64,000 bases of DNA from Piscinibacter sp. (GCA_017983795.1 JAGOAS010000010.1:79712-143711); one strand, 5' to 3'; shown: positions 31,631-40,717, numbered from the stretch's first letter. The notes: a model not told the origin generated them from the letters alone. Numbers and translations: made by a program.

Positions 31631-33118
31631 TCAGCGCAGCGCCATCTGCTCGATCAGCTCGGCAGCGCGCAGCACGGGACGCGCGGCTGCTTCGGCGGCT
31701 GCGCCGTGCCACCAGGTTGCATGGCGTGCCGCGTGCCAGGTGCGTTCGAGCGCATCGGCTTCGTCGCGCTGCGCCCAGTGCCCGCCCAGCCAGCCGGCCA
31801 GCACGTCGCCGGTGCCGGCCGTAGCGAGCGAGGCATCGCCGCTGGCGTTGATGCAGGGCACGCGGCCGGGCGCGGCGACGATGGAGCCCGAGCCCTTGAG
31901 CACGGCCACGCAGGCGAACTCGTCGGCGAGCCGGCGCGCGGCGGCCAGGCGGTCGGCCTGGATCGCCGGGTTCGAGCAGGCGAGCAGCCTTGCGGCTTCG
32001 AGCGGATGCGGCGTGATCACCGTGGCCTGCGCGCGCGCGGCGCGGGCGCGCAACTGGCGGCGCAGCGATTCGTCCGCGGCGATGGCGTTGAGCGCATCGG
32101 CGTCGAGCACCAGGCGTGCCACGTTCGAGAGCAGCGCGGGCAGGGCGGTGCGCACCGAATCGCCGCCGCCGCAGCCGCACACCACGGTGCTGTGCGCCAG
32201 CGTGGCCGGGTCGACGTGGCGCGACCAGCCGGGCCGCAGCATCAGCTCGGGCCGGGCCGGGTCGAGCGCGGGCGCCTGCGCATCGAGCATCTCGACGAAC
32301 ACACGCCCCGCGCCCGCCGCCAGCGCGGCGCGGCCGGCCAGCAGCGCGGCACCGCCCATGCCCGGCGCACCGCCGACCACGGCGACGTCGCCGAAGCTGC
32401 CCTTGTGCTGTGCATGCCGGCGCGCCGGTGCGGCAGCGATCGCCGCGCCGCCCAGCCAGGCTTCGGGTTGCTCGCGCGTCGTGTCGATGCCGAGATCGTC
32501 GAACCACACCGTGCCGGCGTGATCGCGCCCGGCTGCGGTGAAGAGCCCCGGCTTGAGCGTCAGCAGGCTGAGCGTCTGCGTGGCGCGCGCCGCCTCGCCC
32601 AGGGGCTGGCCGGTGTCGGCGGCCAGGCCGGAGGGCAGGTCGATGGCCAGCACCGGACAGGGCAGGGCATTCAGCGCGGCGATGGCTTCACGCAGCTTGC
32701 CCTCGGCCGCGCGGCTCGCGCCTATGCCCAGCAATGCGTCGATGGCGAGATCCTGCGCTCCGAGTGCCGACGTCGCGGCGGCATGAACCGGCACGCCGGC
32801 ATCGTGGGCGCGCGCGAGCGCGTCGCGCGCGTCGTCGGCCTGCGGCTCGCCGAGCAGGATCACTTCCACCGCCTTGCCGGCGTGCTGCAGGTGGATCGCC
32901 GCATCGATGCCATCGCCGCCGTTGTTGCCTGTGCCCGCGACGATGCGGATCAGGCGCGCATGCGGCGCCAGCGCCAGGGCAAGGCGCGCCACGGCGGCGC
33001 CGGCGCGCTGCATCAAGGCATGCGCCGGCAGCGGCGCCAGGGCCGCGGCCTCGATGCGCCGCGTGTGGGCGACGTCGAACAGCGGCAGGTCGGGGCAGTG
33101 GCGATCCAGGCGGCGCAT
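31631..33118 (-). CDS. nnr: Bifunctional NAD(P)H-hydrate epimerase/dehydratase
   Basis: This 495-residue fusion repairs damaged NADHX and NADPHX. The N-terminal YjeF_N epimerase domain (about 1-210) has IVAGTGNNGGDGIDAA (from about residue 59) and LAIDLPSGLAADTG. The C-terminal ADP/ATP-dependent dehydratase domain (about 230-490) has HKGSFGDVAVVGGAPGMGGAALLAGRAAL, VITPHPLEAARLL and NASGDASLATAGTGDVLAGWLGG. The ATG at 33118 begins the epimerase homology; the frame runs open further upstream inside dadA. It converges with rnr after 16 bp, with no terminator visible. Confidence 0.94.
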   Translation of the reverse strand: MRRLDRHCPDLPLFDVAHTRRIEAAALAPLPAHALMQRAGAAVARLALALAPHARLIRIVAGTGNNGGDGIDAAIHLQHAGKAVEVILLGEPQADDARDALARAHDAGVPVHAAATSALGAQDLAIDALLGIGASRAAEGKLREAIAALNALPCPVLAIDLPSGLAADTGQPLGEAARATQTLSLLTLKPGLFTAAGRDHAGTVWFDDLGIDTTREQPEAWLGGAAIAAAPARRHAQHKGSFGDVAVVGGAPGMGGAALLAGRAALAAGAGRVFVEMLDAQAPALDPARPELMLRPGWSRHVDPATLAHSTVVCGCGGGDSVRTALPALLSNVARLVLDADALNAIAADESLRRQLRARAARAQATVITPHPLEAARLLACSNPAIQADRLAAARRLADEFACVAVLKGSGSIVAAPGRVPCINASGDASLATAGTGDVLAGWLGGHWAQRDEADALERTWHAARHATWWHGAAAEAAARPVLRAAELIEQMALR

Positions 33119-33132
33119 CAGCTGCGAGCGTA

Positions 33133-34476
33133 TCAGCGCAGCCGCTCGACCCCCAAACCTTCGAGGGGGATGGGCGCTTCGCGTCCCTCCATCACTTGCG
33201 CGAGCGCAAAGGCCGAGCCGCAGGCCAGCGCCCAGCCGCTCGAGCCATGGCCGAGGTTGAGCCAGACGCCTTCGGCGCCGCTTGCGCCGATGACCGGCGG
33301 GCCGTCGGGCAGCATGGGCCGCGCACCCTTCCAGCGCTGCACCTGGCTCATGCGGCCCGCGCCGGGGAACCAGTCGTCGAGCACCTTGTAGAGCGTCTCG
33401 AGGGCGCGCGGGTCGTGCTTCTCGAGCGTGCCGCCGAGCTCGGCGCTGCCGGCCACGCGCACGCGCTGGCCGATGCGGCTGATCGCCACCTTGTAGCGCT
33501 CGTCCATCAGCGCGGCACGCGGCGCGCGTTCGGCGGCGCTGTCCTCGGGGCGCAGCGGCGCAGTGATCGAATAGCCGTGCACGGCGCGCAGCGGCAGGCG
33601 CAGGCCGAGCGGGCGCAGCAGCTCGGCCGAGCCCATCGCCGCGCAGACCACCACCGCGTCGAAGCTCTCGCTCACCGCCTCGAGCGGCGCGGGTTCGGTG
33701 GCCGGCCCGCCGTTCTTCGAGGACGCCGGCTCGATGACGAGCTGCGTCGATTCGGCTGGCGGCATGTAGCGGTGCACCACCTGCGGTTGCGTGCCGGGCA
33801 CGAGGCGCTGCACCTCGGTGTGGAAGCACCAGCGTGCGCCCAGCTTCTGCGCCTCGTGGCGCAGCAGGTGCGCGAACTGGCGGCAGTTGCCGACCTCGTC
33901 GTCGGGCAGGTGCACGCCGGCGTGCAGCGGCGTGTCGGGGTTGAGCGCCGGCTCGAGCTCGCGGCAGCGCGCCGCGTCGACGAGGTGGAAGCGGTTGCCC
34001 AGCTCGGTGAGCAGCTTGAGCCCCGGCCGCGCGGCGGCGAGGTCGGATTCGCTGCGCAGCAGCACCAGGTAGCCGCTCTCGCGTTCGTACTCGAGCTGCA
34101 GCGCCTTGGTCAGCTCGTGCAGCCGGTGGCGGCTGAACACGGCCAGGCGCTGCATGCGCGTGCGGTTGGCCTGCCAGGCCTCGGTGCGGCAGGCGCGCCA
34201 CCAGCGCCACATCCAGCCGAGCAGGGCCGGGTCGAGGCTGGCGCGCACGCGCACCGGCGCGTGCCGGCTGAGCATCATGCGCAGCACCTTCCAGGGCATG
34301 CCGGGCGCGGCCCAGGGCGTGACGTAGCCGGGCGCCACGACGCCGGCGTTGGCGAAGCTGGTCTCGGCGGCGACGCTGCCGCGGCGCTCGAAGACGGTGA
34401 CCTCGTGGCCGGCGGCCGCGAGTTCGTAGGCAGTGGTGACGCCGACGATGCCGGCGCCGATGACGGCGATGCGCAT
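33133..34476 (-). CDS. dadA: D-amino-acid dehydrogenase (DadA-like FAD oxidoreductase)
   Basis: This 447-residue DAO-superfamily flavoprotein starts with the FAD motif RIAVIGAGIVGVTTAYELAAAGHEVTVFER. The FAD-proximal TSFANAGVVAPGYVTPWAAPGMP is typical of DadA, as are LPLRAVHGYSITAPL and WLNLGHGSSGWALACGSAFALAQVM at the end. DadA oxidatively deaminates D-amino acids into the respiratory chain. A Pro/Ser/Glu-rich insertion near residues 240-270 is unusual. I chose the ATG at 34476 because the Rossmann motif starts there; an in-frame ATG 30 bp upstream lies in the dispersed repeat. No dadX racemase is beside it. Confidence 0.88.
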   Translation of the reverse strand: MRIAVIGAGIVGVTTAYELAAAGHEVTVFERRGSVAAETSFANAGVVAPGYVTPWAAPGMPWKVLRMMLSRHAPVRVRASLDPALLGWMWRWWRACRTEAWQANRTRMQRLAVFSRHRLHELTKALQLEYERESGYLVLLRSESDLAAARPGLKLLTELGNRFHLVDAARCRELEPALNPDTPLHAGVHLPDDEVGNCRQFAHLLRHEAQKLGARWCFHTEVQRLVPGTQPQVVHRYMPPAESTQLVIEPASSKNGGPATEPAPLEAVSESFDAVVVCAAMGSAELLRPLGLRLPLRAVHGYSITAPLRPEDSAAERAPRAALMDERYKVAISRIGQRVRVAGSAELGGTLEKHDPRALETLYKVLDDWFPGAGRMSQVQRWKGARPMLPDGPPVIGASGAEGVWLNLGHGSSGWALACGSAFALAQVMEGREAPIPLEGLGVERLR

Positions 34477-34556
34477 GTCAGTGGCGCCCGGCCGTTCCGA
34501 AGCCACTGAGCGCCCCCTCGGGGGGCAGCAAACGAAGTGAGCTTGGGGGTTTCATG
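34477..34556 (-). repeat. Dispersed intergenic repeat, copy 2
   Basis: This is the minus-strand copy of the element at 4427-4499. It fills the gap between the amidase stop (34557) and the dadA ATG (34476). It keeps the CAGTGGC/GCCACTG inverted repeat and a stronger GCCCCC-CGA-GGGGGC hairpin, and ends in GCCACTGAC directly before ATG, as in copy 1. The hairpin may weaken read-through from amidase to dadA. Confidence 0.8.
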
Positions 34557-35876
34557 CTAGGCGCTTCCACCGCGCGACGGTGCGAGCGCCGCCTCGATGG
34601 CCAGCGAGGCATCGAGCACCGCGTCGTCGCGCAGCGCGCCGCTCCACACCATCAGGCCGACCGGCATCTCGCCCGCGCCGTGGCAGGGCAGCGAGAGCGC
34701 GCAGCCGTCGAGGAAGTTGATCGCACTGGGGTTGCGCAGCAGCGCGCCGTTGGCGGCGAAGAAGGCCTCGTCGCTGGCGACGAGCGGGGCGATGGCCGGG
34801 GCGATGAGGGGCACGGTGGGGCTCAGCATGGCGTCGAAGCCGGGAGGCTCGCCCATGGCGGCTTCGGTGCGCGCGATCCAGTCGCGCCGCGCCCAGGTGA
34901 GCTCGATATAGTCGGCCGCGCTCATCTTCTCGCCGCGGCGGATGCGCAGCGCGACGCGCGGGTCGTACTGGTCGGCCTTGGTCGCCAGCAGCCTGCGGTG
35001 CCAGGCCCAGCTCTCGGCGGCGGAGAAGCCGCCGGCGGCATTCAGCGCGGCGAGTTCGCCGAGCTGCGGCAGTGCGAGCTCCTCGACGCGCGCGCCGGCA
35101 TTGCGCAGCGTGGCGAGCGCGCGCTGGAACGCCGCGGCGACGGCCGGCTCCAGCCCGTCGAGCATCAGCGTGGTCGGCACGCCGAGGCGCAGCGCGGCGA
35201 GCGGCTTGTGCGCCAGCTTGACGCTGCGCGCCGCCAGCACTTCGTGCACGGTGAGCGCGTCGCGCACGTTCGTCGTGATCGCGCAGACGGTGTCCAGCGT
35301 GGTCGACAGCGGGATCGCGCCATCGGTGGGCACCAGCCGCGCGGTGTTCTTGAAGCCGACCAGCCCCTGCAGCGCGGCCGGGATGCGGATCGAGCCGCCG
35401 GTGTCCGAGCCGAGCGCCGCCCAGGCGGCACCGGCGGCCACCGAGACCGCGCCGCCGGAGGTCGAGCCGCCGGGGATGCGCGGCGTGGCGTCGAGCGCCG
35501 CCGTCGCGACATTGGCCGGCGTGCCGTGGTGCGGGTTGATGCCCACGCCGGAGAATGCGAACTCGCTCATGTTGGTGCGCCCCACGAAGGCCGCGCCGGC
35601 CGCGCGCAGCCGTGCGACAGCCGGAGCATCGGCGCGCGCCGGCGGCGCGTCGGCCAGCACGCGGCTGGCCGCGGCCGTGGTCTGGCCGGCCACGTCGAAC
35701 AGGTCCTTGATGCTCACCGGCCGCCCGGCCAGCGGCGCATCGGGGCGCGCGGCCCGCGCCTGCGCGCCGGCCTCGTCGAACGTGGTCAGGGTGAAGGCGT
35801 GGCGGCAGGCGTCGGACGTCGCGGCGACGACGGCGGCTTCGAGCTGCTCGCGGGCAGCGCTGAGGTCAATGGGCAT
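34557..35876 (-). CDS. Amidase-signature family hydrolase
   Basis: This 439-residue protein carries the Ser-cisSer-Lys triad of amidase-signature enzymes: Lys57 in PVSIKDLFDVAG, Ser138 in IPGGSTSGGAVSVA and nucleophile Ser162 in GSDTGGSIRIPA. The spacing of 24 between the two serines is canonical. The substrate cannot be assigned. It is not clearly GatA, as gatB and gatC are not adjacent. The start at 35876 (MPIDLSAAREQ) fits the family; the upstream open frame crosses the rpsB leader. It may share transcription with dadA across the repeat. Confidence 0.88.
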   Translation of the reverse strand: MPIDLSAAREQLEAAVVAATSDACRHAFTLTTFDEAGAQARAARPDAPLAGRPVSIKDLFDVAGQTTAAASRVLADAPPARADAPAVARLRAAGAAFVGRTNMSEFAFSGVGINPHHGTPANVATAALDATPRIPGGSTSGGAVSVAAGAAWAALGSDTGGSIRIPAALQGLVGFKNTARLVPTDGAIPLSTTLDTVCAITTNVRDALTVHEVLAARSVKLAHKPLAALRLGVPTTLMLDGLEPAVAAAFQRALATLRNAGARVEELALPQLGELAALNAAGGFSAAESWAWHRRLLATKADQYDPRVALRIRRGEKMSAADYIELTWARRDWIARTEAAMGEPPGFDAMLSPTVPLIAPAIAPLVASDEAFFAANGALLRNPSAINFLDGCALSLPCHGAGEMPVGLMVWSGALRDDAVLDASLAIEAALAPSRGGSA

Positions 35877-35887
35877 AAGTGGCGTGG

Positions 35888-36037
35888 TACACTCCGCGAG
35901 TTTTGTCCGGGGCGATCCCGGACGAAGCAAATCGCGAAGCCGGCCGCTGAAGGTGTCGCGACGCTGCCTGACAGATTGGTGTCGAGGTGTGTCGAAGCGA
36001 TTCGGGCCGGATTCTAGAACCAACCTTTGGAGTCCCC
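35888..36037 (+). promoter_or_regulatory. rpsB leader with candidate -10 box and stem-loop
   Basis: TACACT (35888-35893) is a possible -10. Downstream, GTCCGGG (35905-35911) pairs perfectly with CCCGGAC (35917-35923) around 5 nt. The leader runs for about 140 nt to the rpsB ATG, which has TTTGGAG upstream. In proteobacteria, S2 represses its own operon through leader RNA, so a regulatory structure here is plausible but not shown. The same stretch also serves as the 5' region of the divergent amidase gene. Confidence 0.4.
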
Positions 36038-36781
36038 ATGACGATCAGCATGCGTGAAATGCTGGAAGCCGGTGTGCACTTTGGCCACCAGACGCGCTTC
36101 TGGAATCCCAAGATGGCCCCGTACATCTACGGCCATCGCAACAAGATCCACATCATCAACCTCGAGAAGACGCAGCCGCTCTTCAACGACGCGATGAAGT
36201 TCGTGCGCCAGCTCGCCGCCAAGCGCGGCACCATCCTGATGGTCGGCACGAAGCGCCAGGCGCGCGAGGTGATCGCCCAGGACGCGCAGCGCGCCGGCAT
36301 GCCCTACGTCGACCAGCGCTGGCTCGGCGGCATGCTGACCAACTTCAAGACCGTCAAGGGTTCGCTGAAGAAGCTCAAGGACATGCAGGCCAAGGTCGAG
36401 TCGGGCGCCGACATCGGCACCAAGAAGGAGCAACTGCTGTTCCAGCGCGAGATCGCCAAGCTCGAGAAGGACATCGGCGGCATCCAGGACATGAACGCGC
36501 TGCCGGACGCGATCTTCGTGATCGACGTCGGCTACCACAAGATCGCCATCCAGGAAGCCAAGAAGCTGGGCATTCCGGTGGTGGGCGTGGTCGATACGAA
36601 CCACAACCCGGACGGCATCGACTACGTCATCCCCGGCAACGACGACTCGGCCAAGGCCGTGGCGCTGTACGCCCGCGCGGTGGCCGACGCCGTGCTCGAG
36701 GGCAAGGCCAACGCGACCTCCGAAGTGGTGCAGGCCGCCTCGGGTGGCGACGAGTTCGTGGAAGTCGAGACGACGGCCTGA
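36038..36781 (+). CDS. rpsB: 30S ribosomal protein S2
   Basis: This 247-residue ribosomal protein starts [31 protein letters not shown], the universal S2 N-terminus. [18 protein letters not shown], the PDAIFVIDV motif and [24 protein letters not shown] are diagnostic. The ATG at 36038 has a good TTTGGAG ribosome-binding site. It leads the conserved rpsB-tsf-pyrH-frr run. A strong terminator-like hairpin follows 36 bp after the stop. Confidence 0.98.
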   Translation: MTISMREMLEAGVHFGHQTRFWNPKMAPYIYGHRNKIHIINLEKTQPLFNDAMKFVRQLAAKRGTILMVGTKRQAREVIAQDAQRAGMPYVDQRWLGGMLTNFKTVKGSLKKLKDMQAKVESGADIGTKKEQLLFQREIAKLEKDIGGIQDMNALPDAIFVIDVGYHKIAIQEAKKLGIPVVGVVDTNHNPDGIDYVIPGNDDSAKAVALYARAVADAVLEGKANATSEVVQAASGGDEFVEVETTA

Positions 36782-36816
36782 GCTGCCGCGCCCCGACTCG
36801 CCCGCGCGAGTCCTAC

Positions 36817-36845
36817 AAAGGGGGCTGTCGCACAGCCCCCTTTTT
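36817..36845 (+). terminator. Intrinsic terminator/attenuator between rpsB and tsf
   Basis: A perfect 12-bp stem (36817-36828 with 36832-36843) with a 3-nt loop leads directly into TTTTT (36841-36845). This is a textbook intrinsic terminator. Since tsf lies 28 bp downstream with its own CGGAGA ribosome-binding site and no obvious promoter, partial termination would set an S2 to EF-Ts ratio. Confidence 0.9.
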
Positions 36846-36872
36846 CAATCCCAGTATTTCCGGAGAACTGAT

Positions 36873-37769
36873 ATGCCCGCAATCACCGCCAGCATGGTTG
36901 CCGAACTGCGCGCCAAGACCGACGCGCCGATGATGGAATGCAAGAAGGCCCTCACCGAGGCCGACGGCGACGCGGTCCGCGCCGAGGAGATCCTGCGCGT
37001 CAAGCTCGGCAACAAGGCCGGCAAGGCGGCTGCCCGTATCACCGCCGAGGGCGTGGTCGCCGCGGCCGTCGAGGGCACGACCGGCGCGCTCATCGAGATC
37101 AACTGCGAGACCGACTTCGTCTCGAAGAACGACTCCTTCCTGGCCTTCGCCAAGGCCGCCGCCGAGCTGGTGGCCACGAGCAACCCGGCCGACATCGCCG
37201 CGCTGTCGGCGCTGCCCTACGCGCAAGACGGCTTCGGCCCGACGCTGGAAGACGTGCGCAAGGGCCTGATCGGCAAGATCGGCGAGAACATGTCGATCCG
37301 CCGCTTCAAGCGCTACGTCGGCGGCGCCAGCCTGGCGCACTACCTGCACGGCACGCGCATCGGCGTGGTCGTCGAGTACACGGGCGACGCCACCGCCGCC
37401 AAGGACGTGGCGATGCACGTCGCCGCGATGAAGCCGGCCGCGCTGTCGTCGGCCGAGGTGCCGGCCGAGCTGGTCGAGAAGGAGCGCAAGATCGCCGCCG
37501 AGAAGGCCGCCGAGAGCGGCAAGCCGGCCGACATCGTCGCCAAGATGGTGGAAGGCTCGGTGCAGAAGTTCCTCAAGGAAGTCAGCCTGCTCGACCAGGT
37601 GTTCGTCAAGGCGGCCGACGGCAAGCAGACCGTCGGCGCGATGCTCAAGGCCGCCAAGACCGAGGTGAAGGGCTTCACCCTGTACGTGGTGGGCGAAGGC
37701 ATCGAGAAGAAGGTCGACGACTTCGCGGCCGAAGTGGCGGCCCAGGTCGCTGCGGCCAAGGGCGCCTGA
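36873..37769 (+). CDS. tsf: Elongation factor Ts
   Basis: This 298-residue guanine exchange factor for EF-Tu has the N-terminal UBA-like region [30 protein letters not shown]. The signatures [14 protein letters not shown] and [25 protein letters not shown] are diagnostic. The ATG at 36873 has CGGAGA upstream; the longer open frame overlaps rpsB and the terminator. It is probably expressed by read-through of the rpsB terminator. Confidence 0.97.
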   Translation: MPAITASMVAELRAKTDAPMMECKKALTEADGDAVRAEEILRVKLGNKAGKAAARITAEGVVAAAVEGTTGALIEINCETDFVSKNDSFLAFAKAAAELVATSNPADIAALSALPYAQDGFGPTLEDVRKGLIGKIGENMSIRRFKRYVGGASLAHYLHGTRIGVVVEYTGDATAAKDVAMHVAAMKPAALSSAEVPAELVEKERKIAAEKAAESGKPADIVAKMVEGSVQKFLKEVSLLDQVFVKAADGKQTVGAMLKAAKTEVKGFTLYVVGEGIEKKVDDFAAEVAAQVAAAKGA

Positions 37770-37785
37770 GGTAGGGGTCGGAAAA

Positions 37786-37804
37786 CGGGGAGCGAGGCTC
37801 CCCG
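37786..37804 (+). other. Stem-loop between tsf and pyrH
   Basis: CGGGGAGC (37786-37793) pairs perfectly with GCTCCCCG (37797-37804) around 3 nt, 16 bp after the tsf stop. There is no T-run on the plus strand, so it is not a standard terminator in the operon direction. It may be an mRNA-stabilising or attenuating element. Confidence 0.45.
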
Positions 37805-37856
37805 GCCGATTAGACTTGCGCACCACGAGAACCGCCCCGCGCCTGGAGCCGCCTGC

Positions 37857-38567
37857 ATGCCCGCCTACAAACGTATCCTGCTGAAACTCTCCGGCGAGGC
37901 CCTGATGGGCGACGATGCCTACGGCATCAACCGCTCCACCATCGTGCGCATGGTGCGCGAGGTGCAGGAGGTGACGCAGCTGGGCTGCGAGGTGGCGGTG
38001 GTGATCGGCGGCGGCAACATCTTCCGCGGCGTGGCCGGCGGCTCGGTGGGCATGGACCGCGCCACCGCCGACTACATGGGCATGCTCGCCACCGTGATGA
38101 ACTCGCTGGCGCTGGCCGACACCATGCGCCAGGAAGGCATGACGGCGCGCGTGATGAGCGCCATCGGCATCGAGCAGGTGGTCGAGCCCTACGTGCGGCC
38201 GAAGGCGCTGCAGTACCTCGAGGAAGGCAAGATCGTCGTATTCGCCGCCGGCACCGGCAACCCCTTCTTCACCACCGACACGGCGGCCGCGCTGCGCGGC
38301 GCCGAGATCGGCGCGCAGGTGGTGCTCAAGGCCACCAAGGTCGACGGCGTCTACAGCGCCGACCCGAAGAAGGACCCGGCCGCCACGCGCTACACGCAGA
38401 TCAGCTTCGACGAGGCGATCTCGAAGAACCTGCAGGTGATGGACGCCACCGCCTTCGCGCTGTGCCGCGACCAGAAACTGCCCATCAAGGTGTTTTCCAT
38501 CTTCAAGCCCGGCGCGTTGAAGCGCGTGGTGCAGGGCGAGGACGAAGGCACGCTGGTGCACGTCTGA
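37857..38567 (+). CDS. pyrH: UMP kinase
   Basis: This 236-residue amino-acid-kinase-fold enzyme phosphorylates UMP with ATP. It begins with [16 protein letters not shown], and has the [13 protein letters not shown] nucleotide-binding motif, [15 protein letters not shown] and [14 protein letters not shown]. The length is standard for the bacterial hexameric UMP kinase. It follows tsf after 87 bp and precedes frr by 9 bp, the conserved order. Confidence 0.97.
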   Translation: MPAYKRILLKLSGEALMGDDAYGINRSTIVRMVREVQEVTQLGCEVAVVIGGGNIFRGVAGGSVGMDRATADYMGMLATVMNSLALADTMRQEGMTARVMSAIGIEQVVEPYVRPKALQYLEEGKIVVFAAGTGNPFFTTDTAAALRGAEIGAQVVLKATKVDGVYSADPKKDPAATRYTQISFDEAISKNLQVMDATAFALCRDQKLPIKVFSIFKPGALKRVVQGEDEGTLVHV

Positions 38568-38576
38568 GGGGTAAGC

Positions 38577-39137
38577 ATGAGCATTGCCGACATCAAGAAG
38601 ACCGCCGAGACCAAGATGGCCAAGACCATCGAGGCCTTCAAGGTCGAACTGCAGAAGATCCGCACCGGCCGCGCCCACCCGGGCATCCTCGACCAGGTGC
38701 ATGTCGACTACTACGGCTCGATGGTGCCGATCAGCCAGGTCGCCAACGTCTCGCTGCTCGATGCCCGCACGATCTCCGTGCAGCCCTGGGAGAAGGGCAT
38801 GGGCGCGAAGATCGAGAAGGCGATCCGCGAGTCGGATCTGGGCCTGAACCCGTCCGCGCAGGGCGACCTGCTGCGCGTGCCGATGCCGCCGCTCACCGAG
38901 GAGCGCCGCAAGGATCTGACCAAGGTCGTGCGCCATGCCGGCGAAGAGGCCCGCATCGCCACGCGCAACCTGCGCCGCGACGCCAACGAGCACCTGAAGA
39001 AGCTGCTCAAGGACAAGGAGATCTCCGAGGACGACGAGCGCCGCGCGCAGGAGCAGATCCAGCGCCTGACCGACGGCTCGATCGCCGAGATCGACCGGCT
39101 GGTCAGCTCCAAGGAAGCGGAGATCCTGGCCGTCTGA
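38577..39137 (+). CDS. frr: Ribosome recycling factor
   Basis: This 186-residue tRNA-mimicking protein works with EF-G to split post-termination ribosomes. The signatures [24 protein letters not shown] and [31 protein letters not shown] are universal. Its stop codon shares one base with the uppS ATG (TGATG), so the genes are coupled. The length is typical. Confidence 0.97.
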   Translation: MSIADIKKTAETKMAKTIEAFKVELQKIRTGRAHPGILDQVHVDYYGSMVPISQVANVSLLDARTISVQPWEKGMGAKIEKAIRESDLGLNPSAQGDLLRVPMPPLTEERRKDLTKVVRHAGEEARIATRNLRRDANEHLKKLLKDKEISEDDERRAQEQIQRLTDGSIAEIDRLVSSKEAEILAV

Positions 39138-39871
39138 TGGCTTCCGACGCCGGCATCCCGCGCCACGTCGCCATCGTGATGGACGGCAACGGCCGCTGGG
39201 CCAAGCGCCGCTACCTGCCGCGCGTGTTCGGGCACAAGGCCGGCGTCGACACGCTGGTCAAGACGGTGCTGGCCTGCGCCGACCGCGGCATCGAGCACCT
39301 GACGGTGTTCGCCTTCTCCTCCGAGAACTGGAAGCGCCCGGCCGAGGAAGTGTCCTTCCTGATGGGCCTGGTGCTGGTGGCGGTGGAGAAGTACCTCGCC
39401 AAGCTGGCTTCGCGCGGCGTGCGCATCCGCATGATCGGCGACCGCAATCAGCTCAACGAACGCCTGCGCCAGGCCTGCGATCACGCCGAATCGAGCACCG
39501 CGCACAACACGCGCATCACGCTGTGGGTGGCCTTCGCCTACGGCGGCCGCTGGGACATCGTGCAGGCCTGCCAGGCCGCGATGCGCGCCGGCGTGAACCC
39601 CGACGGCCTCGACGAGGCCACGCTGGCGCGCTACATGTGCTTCGGCGACGCGCCCGACCCCGATCTGCTCATCCGCACCGGCGGCGAAGTGCGCATCAGC
39701 AACTTCCTGCTCTGGCAGGCGGCGTATTCGGAACTCGTCTTCAGCGACTGCCTCTGGCCCGACTTCGACGAAGCCGAACTCGACAAGGCGATCGCCGCCT
39801 ACGCCGGCCGCGACCGCCGCTTCGGCCTCGTCAAGACGTCGCCCGCGGCGGCGCAGGCCTCGGCCGACTGA
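39137..39871 (+). CDS. uppS: Undecaprenyl diphosphate synthase
   Basis: This 244-residue cis-prenyltransferase makes the C55 carrier lipid for peptidoglycan and O-antigen synthesis. The catalytic start region is PRHVAIVMDGNGRWAKRR, with the essential aspartate at residue 16. HLTVFAFSSENWKRP and PDLLIRTGGEVRISNFLLWQAAYSEL are diagnostic. The ATG at 39137 overlaps the frr stop. cdsA follows 2 bp after the stop. Confidence 0.96.
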   Translation: MASDAGIPRHVAIVMDGNGRWAKRRYLPRVFGHKAGVDTLVKTVLACADRGIEHLTVFAFSSENWKRPAEEVSFLMGLVLVAVEKYLAKLASRGVRIRMIGDRNQLNERLRQACDHAESSTAHNTRITLWVAFAYGGRWDIVQACQAAMRAGVNPDGLDEATLARYMCFGDAPDPDLLIRTGGEVRISNFLLWQAAYSELVFSDCLWPDFDEAELDKAIAAYAGRDRRFGLVKTSPAAAQASAD

Positions 39872-39873
39872 CC

Positions 39874-40710
39874 ATGCTCAAGCAGCGTGTCATCACCGCC
39901 ATCGTGTTGCTGGCGCTGCTGTTGCCCGCACTCTTCGCGGCGTCGCCCTGGCCGTTCGCCGTGCTGACGCTGCTCCTGATCGGCGCGGCGGGCTGGGAGT
40001 GGGGCCGTCTCAACAACGCCGGCGCCGGCCTGGCCGTCGCGATGGGCGTGCTGCTCGCGCTGGCCGGCGCCGCCGCGCTGGCGCTGGGCTGGACGCTCGT
40101 GCCGCCGGCCTGGCTGTGGTGGCCGGTGGCGCTCGCCTGGGTGATTGGCGGTGCGCTGGCACTGCGCGGCGGCCCGGCGGCCTGGCCCGGGCTGCCGCTC
40201 GCGCTGCGCCGCGTGCTCGGCCTGGTGATGTTGTGGGTGGCCTGGCTCGCCATCGCGCATGCGCGCAGCATCGGCATCAACTTCATCCTCTCGGTGTTCT
40301 GCCTCGTCTGGGTGGCCGACATCGCGGCCTACTTCGGCGGGCGCGCGTTGGGCAGGCGCAAGCTGGCGCCGAGCATCAGCCCGGGCAAGAGCTGGGAGGG
40401 GGCGTTCAGCGGCATGGCCGGCGTGATCGTGCTGGCCTTCGTCTGGCGCTGGGTCGATGCCAGCCAGCCGGTCGATGCACCCAGCCTCTACAGCCGCATG
40501 GCCGCCTCCTGGGGCGTGGCCGGCATGCTGGCGGGCAGCCTGCTGCTCGGCGCGATGAGCGTGGTCGGCGACCTGTTCGAATCGCTGGTCAAGCGCGCCG
40601 CCGGCGCCAAGGACAGCAGCAACCTCCTGCCCGGCCACGGCGGCGTGCTCGACCGCGTCGATGCGCTACTGCCGGTCTTCCCGATCGCCATCGCCCTGGC
40701 CACGAACTGA
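39874..40710 (+). CDS. cdsA: Phosphatidate cytidylyltransferase
   Basis: This 278-residue inner-membrane enzyme makes CDP-diacylglycerol for phospholipid synthesis. It has about seven or eight hydrophobic segments, starting with VITAIVLLALLLPALFAASPW. The C-terminal half has the catalytic region SPGKSWEGAFSG and the family signature with KRAAGAKDSSNLLPGHGGVLDRVDAL. The long hydrophobic N-terminus is Ala/Leu/Trp-rich and less conserved. The start at 39874 follows uppS closely, and dxr follows 7 bp after the stop. Confidence 0.94.
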   Translation: MLKQRVITAIVLLALLLPALFAASPWPFAVLTLLLIGAAGWEWGRLNNAGAGLAVAMGVLLALAGAAALALGWTLVPPAWLWWPVALAWVIGGALALRGGPAAWPGLPLALRRVLGLVMLWVAWLAIAHARSIGINFILSVFCLVWVADIAAYFGGRALGRRKLAPSISPGKSWEGAFSGMAGVIVLAFVWRWVDASQPVDAPSLYSRMAASWGVAGMLAGSLLLGAMSVVGDLFESLVKRAAGAKDSSNLLPGHGGVLDRVDALLPVFPIAIALATN

Positions 40711-40717
40711 TCGCGCC

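Noticed and set aside
37786-37804. Hairpin after tsf as a standard terminator
   Set aside because: There is no T-run on the coding strand, and the operon continues into pyrH.
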